From Arachnopeziza araneosa (lineage: Eukaryota; Ascomycota; Leotiomycetes; Helotiales; Arachnopezizaceae): a stretch of 64,000 bases of DNA. The notes beneath the pieces are model-generated. The model was not told the origin of the DNA. It did no database searches and saw only the letters and a list, made by a program, of their open reading frames with translations. Numbering within the stretch: position 1 is the stretch's first letter; every line of letters starts with the position of its first letter. Both the position numbers and the translations under genes were made by a program. This document shows positions 30,815 to 41,794 of the stretch, piece by piece. The stretch spans positions 62,001-126,000 of the forward strand of contig QYAI01000082.1 of assembly GCA_003988855.1 (NCBI GenBank), given 5' to 3'.

Positions 30815-33798
30815 ATGGATCAACCAAACCTCAAAACCATCTGCTCTTCCCTTGACAAGGTCCTGAAATACGGCACTCAACTCTCCGCTGTTCTCCATGA
30901 CCACTCCATCAATGCTGGCGGTCGAGCCAATAACGGCTTTGATGCTCAAGTCAACATTATCGACTCGACTACCTCCACGCTTCGCCAAGTCACGGAACTC
31001 GTGAAGAAGGAGCTTGGTGGCCAGAAGACCATCAGTGAGAAGGGATTGGAATATGTGAACACGCTTGCGATCGAGTGCGCCACCCAGCTGGTGAAGATCC
31101 CTTCAATCTTTGAGGATGGCGTGATGAGTCGTAAGGATTGGGATGCTAAGAAGAAGGCCGAGAAGAAGTCGTTGGGCAAGGGAAAGAAGGGAAAGGGAAA
31201 GAAGAAAGCCGTCATGGGAAAGGTGGAGAAGGTGATTATGATTGAGACGGATCTCCCGGCCGAGCTGGATCGAGTTCAATTGTTGGAAAAGATTGAAAAC
31301 GCAAAGTGGTTTGCTGTGAAGCCACTCTTGAAGAAATGCATGGAGAGACTCTATGATGTGCAGATTCATTTGCTTCTTGTTTCTCAGGTCCTTACCTTGG
31401 ACTCTCTCACCAAAGACATGTGAGTGATATTCAAGCTGCCAAGGCCACACTACTGACGTGAAAAAGGGCATCCAATCCAGCTGATCTCAAAACCATCGTC
31501 AACTATCACCAACGTATTGAGAGAACTGCCGATCTACTCTACCTTCGCCTCCCGAGCAAGTATAACAATGAATCTGACTCGAGCGATGTAGACAGCATCC
31601 GTATTTACAGTAGCTCTAGCGATAGTGATGTTTCTATCGTTTCTAGGCAGAGGAAGAAGAAGCGCTCTTTCGTTCCTCCACCTCCACCTCCCCCTCCTCC
31701 TGCAAACAGAGACCCCCCGCCTCCATGCGGTCTCAGTCCTCCTCCAATGCCCGCAAATCAAGAAGGACCGCGACCAGCTATAGGCTTAAATAATGTGAGT
31801 TTCTCATTCTAGAAAAAGAAGCAAGACTGACAAAGTTAGCCAAATCCTCCATCTTATTCCGAGAGCCGTACTACTTCACCCGCGGCAGGTGACGGCAAAG
31901 AATCTTATCCAGATGAGAAGAAAGATGCAGGGAAGGAAGAATCTAAAGAAGAAGAAAAGAAGGAGGAAGAGCTCAAGTAAGTTTCCCACTAAGCTTTTAC
32001 AACACAGCTAATTTTTAGGCCTGCTAAACCTGAAGCTCGTCTCTTCAATTCAAAATCCATCGGCCTGAAATTCAAGATCAAGAGTCTCTTCCGAAGCAAC
32101 CAATCCCTCGCAGAAGAGATGAAAAAGGTACTGGAAGACACCGACTCTCACCTCTCCGCTTGGGTCATTCGAAATCATGACTACCGCCCCGTGCCTCATT
32201 CAGCATTCCACTCCCTGGAAGCAACGCATATGCGTACCATCCTCTCTCAGTTGAACAATGATGACTGGTACAAAACCTTCATCGGCCTAAACCCCATCGA
32301 GAACAACAGCCTAGATCGCATTATGGGCCCTTTCGTACCGATCAACCAGGAGGCTATAAAACGTGAAATCATTGTTCTGAAAGTCGTGCAAAAAAATCGC
32401 CAGGCCGCTTGGATGGCATTGCTCCGCGAAGTGCTAAAGAAATATCCCTCGCCTCCAGGAGCAAATGGACGAGTGCTCCTCGCTGTCGTGAGAGAAAAAC
32501 TTGTTGATGGGAAACCAGTATCTGCTCTTCGATCTGGTCTACCTCCACCTCCTCCCCCTCCGACAAATTTGCCCACTCCTCAAATCACCCCAGTTATGCG
32601 CCCACCTCCAGCAATCTCCCAACCCGTGAGAGCAAGCCGGATCTCCGACCTAAACAACCCATATATCCCGCAACCGCCTAATCCCCCCGTCTTCGGCGGC
32701 CCTTACCCCCCACCTATGCGCTGCGGTCCACCACCACCACCTGCACCATGGGGCAGAGGTGCTCCACCACCTCCTCCACCCCCAAATAACAATCCTAGCA
32801 CTAGCTCCAACCCTCCTGCTCTCATCAAGTCCGAAACGGTCCGCATCATTGACACCACTCCCTTGACAGAGACAGACGCTATCAACGCCCTCACCACATA
32901 CAATGCCTACACCCTCCGTCTAGCCCAGCCCCTTTCTCTCTCTCAAGGACGCAGCTGGTCACGAGTAGCGGTAACACAAGAGTCCGCTCCAGCCCACATT
33001 GTATCCCAACGCGTAGCCAGATTCGAGCGATCAGGAGGCGATGTAATCGCCATCAAGCTCCGCCTCACGGAGCAGCAATCCACCCAAGTGACACGACTTC
33101 TCGACGATGTCAAACTCGCCGACCGAGACACCCGTTTCGAATGGGTGTGCGTCGAAATCAGCGGGCACAATGGCGACGGTGAAATCGACATTGATGCCGA
33201 GTTGGCGGAGCCCGATGGATGGAATACCGCAAATGTGATGCATCTCACGCTGAAGCGTATGCCCAAGTTGAGTCAGCGTCCCATGGAGCTATATAACAAT
33301 CTCATGAGCCGATCCGTTCCCATCAACCGCCCCGGAATGTGGCCTGGTGGACCACCTCGACCAGCCATGAACATGAAACCAAGGAGACGTCGCAGCGTCA
33401 GCTCGTACTCTTCCTCTAACTCATCGTCCAACTCCGATTCCAGCTCAGACTCGGACTCGGACTCAGATTCCGATAGCACTCATGGTTATAGCTCTGCTTC
33501 TTCGATCGGTGATCTGAGAATGCAATTGCGCAGGAAGAAGAGTCGAGCTGTTAAAGCAGGCATTAAAGAGGAGAAGAAGAGCGAGGAGAAGGAGGAGAGC
33601 AGGAGGAAGAAATTGGAGAAGCTGCAGAAGAAGAGAAAGGATGGAGACGAGAGTGATGAAGAAGTAGTGGTTGTTGCGGAGAAGAAAGAGAAAAAAGTCC
33701 AGGAGAAAGTCGGTGACAGGATTGCCATTAAGCTTGATCTGAACCGCGGCGATGATGTGGTTAAAGCTCTGCTGGGGTTGTGGACGGTGCAGAAGTAA
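30815..33798 (+). CDS. Unrecognised 949-aa proline- and serine-rich protein
   Basis: Four exons (30815-31419, 31467-31794, 31840-31976, 32019-33798) join in phase to 949 aa. I do not recognise the family. The first 200 residues look folded and helical, with a Lys/Gly block (about residue 122-134, GKGKKGKGKKK). Then come an Asp/Ser-rich stretch, a polyproline segment (about 271-292), an acidic Glu/Lys segment and a second folded-looking part beginning ARLFNSKSIGLKFKIKSLF. Two more polyproline runs (about 531 and 593-613) precede another folded segment (TDAINALTTYNAYTLRL; FEWVCVEISG). The tail has a Ser/Asp repeat (about 818-845) and long Lys/Glu charged helices. Polyproline runs could bind profilin, SH3 or WW domains; that is inference. 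No signal peptide or membrane span is visible. Confidence 0.75.
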
Positions 33799-34203
33799 AA
33801 GGCTGAGGTCAGAGGAGGATGAGATGCCGCGTGACGCGGTGGTTACGAAATGAAGTGACGTTTTTGGTTTTTGGAAAGTCGTTTACCCTACTCTATTCAC
33901 GATGATGTCGGATATTGATTACGTTTTGATACTCAGCGAGCTAGCACGCATCTCAGTTGCTTATTTATCGTGTCTCATGCATTGTATTGCATTTTACGCT
34001 TACCTACTTACCTATATGTTATATGAGTAACGAAATAATGACTACACATTATTCTTATCTTGCTTTATTAAAAGTAGCTAGCTGCATGTGCGTGTTCTCT
34101 CTTCGTGGAAAATAAAAGTACGGTGTTACGTATCATTTTTATTAGAGTGAACTGACACTTTGATTTTCAGATCCGAGACCCGCATTTGATAGAGACATGC
34201 GCA
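33799..34203. other. Intergenic region between convergent genes
   Basis: 405 bp, AT-rich, between the 3' ends of the proline-rich protein gene (plus) and the P450 gene (minus). Shared 3' UTR/terminator space; nothing else seen. Confidence 0.5.
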
Positions 34204-35882
34204 TCAGCACTCAAAGTTCCAAATCACATCCTCCCACCCCTCTCTCCGCGCCCACTTCCCGCCGAGGTTTATGCCATCAGCATCCGGCTTAACAACCCCC
34301 TCACCGAACCTGGGCCTCCCAACCTTCGGGACCTTGATCTCCCTCTTCCCACCTTTCGCCTTCCCCTCCACCTCAAACCCTACCACCAACACGGCCACGG
34401 TGCCCAGGATCTCAGCGAGGGCGAAGTTCCTCCCGGGACAGAGATGCTTCCCGCCGCCAAATGGGAAGTACGATTTCTTCATCTCGCGATCCTCTCTGAT
34501 CTTCTCTGGGGTGAGCGCGGCCTCGTCTTTCGTGAAGCGTTCGGGTTTGAACGAGGTCGCGTCGGGGCCCCAGATGGGAGAGAGGTGCGCCACGCCGGCG
34601 GGCATCTGCACGTCGGTGCCTCGCTTGAGGAGGTAGGATCGGGAGTCCGCGGAGGAGGTGAGATGGACGTCTGAGAGGACTCGCCGGGTTCCTAGATGGG
34701 CGTTGCAGAGGCGCAGGGTCTCTTGGTAGGCGGAGAAGAAGAGGGGACATTGCGTGGCGAGAAGGCCGGTGTTGATGGTGATCTGACCTTTTCCGTCTGG
34801 GGTGGAGGGCGGCGTGTCGGTGAGGATGCTTTCGATCTCGGAGCGGATGGAGCTGAGGAGGGTCGGGTCCGAGATGATGTGCAGGTAGACCCAGAAGAGT
34901 GTGGGGATGGCGTTGGCTGTTGAGGCGTGCAGGAGGGCGATTTCGAATCGGCCGATATCGATGGTTGGAATGGAGCGTTTGCGGAAATAGGAGGCGCGGG
35001 TTTTGGCTAAGTGAGAGATGTCAGGAAGGAGGTCGTATTTGTTGGTGTAGTATTCTATAAGCGCGGATTGAACTCTGGCTCGTCCTTTGTAGGCTTTAGG
35101 CGCTATGATGGAAGGAAAGATGCCCATAAGAAGAGCAGCAAGCCCGCCTTCGAAATCCCTGAGAGATTAGATTGTGACGAAATATTTTAGAGGTCTAAAA
35201 CTTACCACAGTGCATCAACAAGACTTAGATCTTCAGTCAAAGGATTATGAGATCCAAAGAGCGCATCACTTGTTGCCAAGGTAAGAGTCTCTCGCAACCA
35301 AAGGTAAATACTATCCTCTTGAAACTCATTTCCAAGTCTATTGATAGTAGCCGCAACGTTTCTTAGGGTCACGGAATTCATCTCTTGTAGATGCCCGCCT
35401 AACAAGCCATCATGGATCACCTTGATGAACCCGTCCATAAAACCCGGCTCCCGGACGGGAATCATAGTCTCATCCGAGACGCCTAACATTCGCTGAGCAA
35501 AATCAATCGCGAATGGTTCAAACGAGAGATCTTTGTGTCTGAGAGCGGTTTGCACGAGCTGGGGAGAGGTGATCATGTACACTTTCCCATTCAGCATGGG
35601 CAATGTTGCAATTGGCATCGGTGATTTAGCGCTGTGAGATCAGCTCGGCTCTATATCTGGGAAATGAACATACCTGAGCTCATCGAAGTAACAATTCTGC
35701 TTCGTGATCATCCCAATGATGTGTCCGATGAACGGGATGGAAGGCTTGAGGATTGGTGGCTCTTGAGGATCTAGTTTCAAGGATAGTCGTTGCCAGCAGA
35801 TAACTAATACGCCTAAAGAGGCTAGAATAATCGATGGCATGTAGCCATCGAGGAAAAAGCTGAAGATGGACGGGGACGACAT
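34204..35882 (-). CDS. Cytochrome P450 (CYP7/CYP8-like)
   Basis: Three exons (35882-35674, 35631-35206, 35158-34204) give 529 aa. A single N-terminal membrane anchor (MPSIILASLGVLVICW) is followed by the proline-rich hinge PILKPSIPFIGHIIG, typical of ER-bound P450s. The heme-binding loop is FPFGGGKHLCPGRNFA with the ligand Cys near residue 452, the K-helix is YQETLRL (near 355), and FKPERF is present. The I-helix reads HASTANAIPTLFW (near 287): the usual (A/G)Gx(D/E)T proton-relay motif is absent and the sequence matches the pattern ANxxPxxFW of CYP7 sterol hydroxylases and CYP8. Such enzymes hydroxylate sterols or isomerise peroxides. Substrate unknown; no cluster genes next to it. Confidence 0.9.
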
Positions 35883-36529
35883 TTTGCACCACTGGTGGTT
35901 GTGGAGTATTCAGTGAGACCTTGCCGCAGCCGTTGAGTTCACTCAGCACTGTCACTTCCTCGTACGACAGGAAGATTCATATGAAATATAAGTTAAAAGA
36001 GCTATGGAAAGATCGCGGTAAGAAGACCCGCGACGTCTACCTTGTCTCTCGCTGCATAAATGTAAAATGTAGTGCTTACTTTTATATAAAACTCGGGTTT
36101 GTGGCCCAATCACAACTCGGATTCTTCAGCCCCAAATGTCGCCTTGAATCCTGACCCTTCTAAAGAACCTCAACTGAATACGGTAATTAGTTGCGACTCT
36201 CGCCACGACAATCGTCTAATATGTTCGTGCCCTATCTCACGAATCATTATTTAAGAATTTCGGTCTATTATCGTTAGAAATCGGGGACAGTGATCTTGTC
36301 AGTATTATATTGAGTCAATAAGTCAATTGGAGCTGATTGAAAGTTTCCACTTCCGCGTTGTGATTCCCAGTGTTGTTTTTCTCCTACCCAGTAGTCCATG
36401 GCTTGGGATAATGTACTTCTGTAATTTCATGAGCTTACACGAACAATGTGTACGTCTGAAAAGGGATTTAGACATGTAACCTCTTCTCCGTTATCAATTC
36501 GAGAACCATTTCCGAAGCATAAGAATGTG
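35883..36529. other. Intergenic region, P450 promoter
   Basis: 647 bp upstream of the P450 start and downstream of the TDA10-like stop (both minus strand). A 77-codon frame at its left end lacks any motif. Nothing else recognised. Confidence 0.4.
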
Positions 36530-37459
36530 TTAGATTCTCACAATCTCTTTCACCATTCTATCTCGCCCAACGACTAGCCTTAATTGTTTCCCATCCATAG
36601 TCTCATTTCCCTTAAAGATGCCTTCTCTAAGAGCATCCGTATACAACTCATAAGCAGGATAATACCCATCCACAAACCTCACTACCTCTTCACTTGTCAT
36701 ACCACCTCTCTTTTTTTCCCGCAGTGCTACCTCCTGCTGCTCTCTCCATTCATATACCCAATTTGTATCCTCAGCATCAATATGTATGAAAGCATCAAAC
36801 GACAAGTTCAGTACCTCGTATGCTCGTAGCTTGTCATTGACGAAGAGAAGATCTTGTAGGTTGTGCTTTTCCAGTGTCTTGGAAGGTGCTTCCTTCTTCA
36901 ATCCAAGCTCGTCTTCGGGGAGAAAGCGAAATCCAACACACCATCCTTCGAATATCACAACTTGAATGTTTTTGTCTCCCGGTTTGTTCACGATCCTCCA
37001 ACTCTGAATCGGCACTCTATCTCCTTGTCCATTGAAAGCGCTCTTGTCATATGCAGGAATAGCACATACCCTCCCTTCGTTTAGCGCGACAAATACAGAG
37101 CCCGCAAGCTGCATATCGTGTGTTCCAGGCTCACCACGATGCTGGAGCAACGGATTCCGCGGGGAAGACGAAGCAGCTAAAGCAACTTGGTCTGCGTGTG
37201 TAAGGTATAAATCATCGATAGATAGCACCAATGTTTCCAGTCCTTCTTCAGCTAGCTTCGTTGCTAGAGAGGTAACGAGAGTAGTTTTCCCAGCGCCTTG
37301 AATGCCATTCAACCCGATTATGAAGGGTTTGGTCCTATCAGTCTTTGCGTCCTTGAGGAGTTCGAGTATAAAGGGTATGCAATGGGGAGATTTGTCGTCG
37401 ATTATGGTGCCCTTTGAGGGTTCAGAGGGAGCAACATTGGCTGATGTACTAGAAGACAT
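36530..37459 (-). CDS. TDA10: P-loop kinase Tda10 (glycerate-kinase-like)
   Basis: A single exon of 309 aa. The open frame extends 30 nt further upstream, but only through a GTG codon, so the ATG at 37459 (MSSSTSANVAPSEPS) is the start. Walker A is GLNGIQGAGKTTL; then LVLSIDDLYLTH, NPLLQHRGEPGTHDM, IPAYDKSAFNGQGDR, VVIFEGWCVGFRFL and VYEWREQQE...GGMTSEEVVRFVDGYYPAYELY, the complete signature of the yeast YGR205W/Tda10 family. These resemble plant D-glycerate 3-kinase. In yeast the protein has an ATP-binding kinase fold and no firmly established physiological substrate. It is divergent from FOX2 with about 540 bp between start codons. Confidence 0.92.
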   Translation of the reverse strand: MSSSTSANVAPSEPSKGTIIDDKSPHCIPFILELLKDAKTDRTKPFIIGLNGIQGAGKTTLVTSLATKLAEEGLETLVLSIDDLYLTHADQVALAASSSPRNPLLQHRGEPGTHDMQLAGSVFVALNEGRVCAIPAYDKSAFNGQGDRVPIQSWRIVNKPGDKNIQVVIFEGWCVGFRFLPEDELGLKKEAPSKTLEKHNLQDLLFVNDKLRAYEVLNLSFDAFIHIDAEDTNWVYEWREQQEVALREKKRGGMTSEEVVRFVDGYYPAYELYTDALREGIFKGNETMDGKQLRLVVGRDRMVKEIVRI

Positions 37460-37735
37460 TGTGATAAAGAATTGAAGGCCATTGATCACGCAGGAAGGCT
37501 CACATCTATTTGAGGTGATGTGGGAGAAAACGGTCTGGCAGAGCGAAGGCGCTTCTCCACAAACTGTCCGTCAAGCCACGCTTGTGGCTGGTGGGTACGA
37601 GTAACCCTAAGAGCTACTCATCCTTTCACATGAAAATAGCTTTGATAGGTAAACAAAACTATACTCGAAATGACTACTGGATCGCCAACGCAGTCAGCTG
37701 ATGGTAGCCATAGCCAACTCCACAGGCTTCGCTTC

Positions 37736-37742
37736 CACGTGA
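37736..37742 (+). promoter_or_regulatory. CACGTGA box, TDA10/FOX2 promoter
   Basis: Same heptamer, about 265 bp before the FOX2 start and 280 bp before the TDA10 start. Confidence 0.45.
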
Positions 37743-37856
37743 ACAACGCCAACTTGCATGTGAAGTGTGAGGCAATTCTTGCAGAGGTGCAGTGTCTGAT
37801 GTGGGGTCTGGGGCAGAACATCATGGGGCGCTGCACACGGCTGTGGGACAAGAATG

Positions 37857-37862
37857 CCGAGG
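37857..37862 (+). promoter_or_regulatory. CCGAGG, candidate FarA/FarB fatty-acid-response site
   Basis: In Aspergillus nidulans the Zn2Cys6 factors FarA and FarB act through CCTCGG (reverse complement CCGAGG) in promoters of peroxisomal beta-oxidation genes. One copy lies about 140 bp before the FOX2 start. A single hexamer could be chance, but position and target gene fit. Confidence 0.4.
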
Positions 37863-38002
37863 CAGGCGCTGTGAAGCCGAGCGAACCATCAACACTTACT
37901 CTTCTTCCACCGGACTTCTTCCTCTTCTTCCCTTCTTATCCTTCTATCCACCACCTCATCCCTTCTTTTTCTTTAGCTCATTGACCCACAACTCAATTCA
38001 AT

Positions 38003-41000
38003 ATGTCAAACCTACGATATGATGACCAGGTAGTGGTCGTCACTGGTGCCGGTGGAGGACTGGGAAGGGTATGTTAACGTCTCAGCAATGTACCTCGCAC
38101 GTTGGAGCTCTAGCCTAGAAATACTTCTAGGAGTGCTTCCAATACCTTTTAAAGTTTTAAACTGACTCAAGATTCTACGCGTAGCAATATGCACTATTCT
38201 TTGGCTCGAGAGGAGCAAGCGTCGTTGTCAATGACTTGGGAGGCTCTTTCAAGGGTGAAGGAACCTCAACAAAAGTATGCTAAGCGATCCCATTACTTCG
38301 TAGAATGCTAATCAAGTTAGGCTGCTGATGTAGTCGTTGATGAAATCAAAGCTGCAGGCGGTAAAGCAGTAGCCAACTACGACTCAGTCGAGAATGGCGA
38401 CAAGATTATCGAAACCGCAATCCAAAACTTCGGTCGAATCGACATCTTGCTCAACAATGCCGGTATTCTCCGTGATATCTCTTTCAAGAATATGAGCGAC
38501 AAGGACTGGGATTTAATTATTGCCGTCCATGTTAAGGGATCATATAAGTGTGCCAGAGCCGCCTGGCCGTATTTCAGAAAGCAGAAGTTTGGACGGGTCA
38601 TCAATACTGCTTCTGCGGCCGGTCTTTTTGGATCTTTTGGCCAATGCAATTACTCTGCTGCTAAATTGGCCATGGTTGGTTTCACAGAGACATTAGCAAA
38701 AGAGGGTGCGAAATACAATATCCACGCTAATGTTATTGCTCCAATTGGTATGTATCTTGACTTCATCTTGCTTTTTAATCCTATACAACTAACACCTTTT
38801 AGCTGCAAGTAGAATGACTCAAACCGTCATGCCTCCAGATGTCCTCGAAAACCTCAAACCAGATTGGGTTGTTCCCTTGGTAGCGGTCCTTACACACAAA
38901 GATTGCGAAGAGAATGGTGCGATATTTGAAGCTGGTGGTGGTCATATTGCTAAACTCCGATGGGAGCGATCCAGTGGTCTACTGCTTAAAGCAGATGATA
39001 CTTATACTCCAGGTGCTATTTTGAAGAAATGGGATGAAATCAACAACTTCAAGAATCCCGAACATCCTACCGGTGTAGCAGATTTTATGGGTCTGTTAGA
39101 AAAATCCATGAAGATGGGTCCTAATGACAAGGGAGAGACGCTTGATTTCAAAGGAAAAGTTGCTCTGGTTACTGGAGGCGGTGCAGGGTAAGCTTGTCTT
39201 GTTTTCTTACGCTACAAATGCTAAAAGATTTAGTATCGGCCGCTGCTACTGTTTAGCATTTGCCAAATACGGCGCTTCCGTCGTTGTCAACGATCTTGTT
39301 AACCCAGATGATGTGGTTCAAGAGATTCAAAAGCTTGGCGGAAAGGCGGTTGGTGTGAAGGCATCGGCTGAAGATGGAGATACAGTCGTCAAGGCTGCAA
39401 TTGATGCATATGGTCGCATTGATATTATTATCAACAATGCGGGCATCCTTCGAGATAAAGCCTTTACTAACATGACTGATCAGCAATGGGATCAGGTCAT
39501 TGCTGTTCATCTGCGCGGTACATACAAGGTTACCAAAGCAGCCTGGCCATATATGCTCAAACAAAAATACGGCAGAATTGTAAATACCACCTCGACTTCT
39601 GGTATCTATGGAAACTTTGGACAAGCAAATTATGCTGCGGCAAAATGTGGTATCTTAGGCTTCTCGAGAGCTCTCGCAAGAGAGGGTCTGAAGTACAATA
39701 TTTTTGTTAACACAATCGCACCAAACGCCGGCACAGCCATGACAAGAACTATCTTACCCGAGGAATTGGTTCAAGCATTCAAGCCTGATTACATAGCACC
39801 CTTGGTTGTAGCTCTCTCCTCAGACAGGGTTCCAAAGCCTCCAACTGGTGGACTCTTCGAAGTTGGATCTGGATGGGTTGGACGTACAAGATGGCAACGA
39901 AGTGGTGGCCATGGATTCCCGGTGGATGAGAAATTGACACCAGAGGCAGTGAAGGCACAATGGCAGAAAATTACAAATTTCGATGATGGACGTGCTGATC
40001 ATCCTGAAGATGGTCAAGATGGATTGAAGAGCATTATGGCAAACATGCAAAATCGAAAGGGTGGTGCCAAAGCCAAGGTATGAATCTGACAACTATTTTG
40101 TATTATAGTAGTATCTACAAACGAATACCAATTAACTTCTCCTCAGAAGCCTGAAAGTGTTGAAGTGAACGAGGAGATCCTAGCCAATATCGAGAAAGCC
40201 AAAAAGATGTCAGGACAAGGCACAGAATTCTCCTATGAAGAACGCGACGTAATCCTCTACAATCTCGGCATTGGTGCCAAAAAGACAGACCTTCCGTACG
40301 TCTACGAAGGAAACGATTCCTTTCAAGCCCTCCCTACATTTGGCGTTATCCCATTCTTCTCCGCTCAAACGCCCTACGAACTCTCCGACATCGTCCCCAA
40401 TTTCAGTCCTATGATGTTGCTGCATGGAGAACAATACCTTGAGATCCTCTCCTATCCCATTCCCACATCTGGCACTCTGGTATCGCACGCCAAACTATTA
40501 GAAGTAGTTGATAAAGGAAATGCGGCTATTGTTAAATCTGGTATAACTACGGTTAATAAAGCAACTGGGAAACCGCTTTTCTATAACGAATCCACAGTTT
40601 TCATCCGAGGTTCAGGCGGATTTGGAGGCCAGCGCAAACCCGCCTCTCGCGGTGCATCAACTGTGACTAACACGCCTCCTCCTCGCGCCCCAGACGTCGT
40701 TGTGGAAGAGAAAACCACCCCTGAGCAAGCAGTCTTGTATCGCCTCTCAGGAGACTATAATCCACTGCATGTCGACCCCGCCTTTAGCGCGGTAGGAGGC
40801 TTCAAAATTCCGATCTTGCATGGGCTTGCCTTCTTTGGAATCGCAGCCAAGGCTATCTATCAGAATTTTGGGAAATTCAAGAATATCAAGGTGCGTTTTG
40901 CGGGGACCGTTTTGCCAGGCCAGACGCTGGTTACGGAGATGTGGAGGGAGGGAGGCAAAATTTTGTTCCAGGTTAAAGTCAAGGAGACGGGGAAGTTGGC

Positions 41001-41055
41001 CATTTCGGGGGCAGGGGCAGAGTTGTGGACGGAGGGGAAGGAGGGGAACTTGTAG
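38003..41055 (+). CDS. FOX2: Peroxisomal multifunctional beta-oxidation enzyme Fox2 (hydratase/dehydrogenase)
   Basis: Six exons (38003-38068, 38185-38274, 38321-38747, 38803-39187, 39234-40077, 40147-41055) give 906 aa, the normal size. The protein carries the second and third steps of fatty-acid beta-oxidation: (3R)-hydroxyacyl-CoA dehydrogenase and 2-enoyl-CoA hydratase 2. Two short-chain dehydrogenase domains follow each other: [17 protein letters not shown] and YSAAK in the first; [17 protein letters not shown] and YAAAK in the second. From about residue 610 comes the hot-dog hydratase-2 domain with [11 protein letters not shown] and [10 protein letters not shown]. The first intron is 116 bp; the others are 46-69 bp. 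The C terminus is GNL, not a canonical PTS1. A CCGAGG site precedes the gene. Confidence 0.96.
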
Positions 41056-41794
41056 TGAATGAGAAGGATCAATAGATTGATTCAGATAAGAGGGAAGAGA
41101 GAGGGTGAAAACTAAAATGAAATGTATTTTATAGATGAGGGATGAAGCAAAGACGAATGATTTTTAGTTTACTTGATCACTAGTCAGATGGAATAATCTG
41201 GATTGGAATACACTGCTTGGTTTTACAAAACAATAATTCTTCTTCTTCTTCTTCTCCTCCCTCCTTCGTTGCCTGATCAGCGAAATCTATATAATGATCT
41301 TACAACAGGTATCAGAGAGAAGGAAGTCTGCTTGAGTGGATCTCGCGGTTAGCTTTGCACTATTCTTCTCTGGGCCCCGGCGTGCCAACCACACAAGACT
41401 CGAATGTGAAGATGGAAGATGGAAGCAAATGGGTATCTTGATATCAACTAATCTTATCAGCAAAATGAATCATAACTATGAGCTTTTCCGTCCCGTTCCA
41501 TTTTCCCAGCCAGCACATCATACATTCTGTGAGAAGCTCCTTAGTAGATACAGCGCACTATCCGTAAATCTCCTCCAAGAATCTGGTCGAGGGAGGTCAT
41601 TTGTCGCAGCAGTGGGAACTACATTATCATCCTCACTATCGTCGTGTACATCAAAAATAGCTTCAGAATCCTTTTTAGGACTATCCACAACCGCCACTTT
41701 AAATTCATCTTCACCTTTTGCCAACGCACCAATAGCTTTTACTCTTGACATATTCTCACCTGAGTCTGCGAGAAGAAGAGTTAGAACAAGAGAA
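41056..41794. other. Intergenic region between convergent genes, with possible last ECM11 exon
   Basis: 739 bp. The right part (41784-41518 on the minus strand) contains an 88-codon open frame that could be a C-terminal exon of ECM11 if a very short 34-bp intron is used. The rest appears to be 3' flank. Confidence 0.4.
41238..41256. repeat. (TTC)n microsatellite
   Basis: Six tandem TTC units in the space between the convergent genes FOX2 and ECM11. Confidence 0.8.

Larger units (their letters stand above)
37460..38002. promoter_or_regulatory. Bidirectional promoter region TDA10/FOX2
   Basis: 543 bp between divergent starts. A CACGTGA box lies at 37736-37742 and a CCGAGG hexamer at 37857-37862. 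A long pyrimidine-rich stretch (about 37895-37980) directly precedes FOX2, as in many strongly expressed fungal genes. Confidence 0.5.

Noticed and set aside
34186..34674. 162-codon plus-strand frame over the 3' end of the P450 gene
   Set aside because: Antisense shadow of the GC-rich third exon of the P450.
37460..37489. Upstream extension of the TDA10 frame
   Set aside because: Starts at GTG rather than ATG; the ATG at 37459 has good context and fits the family.
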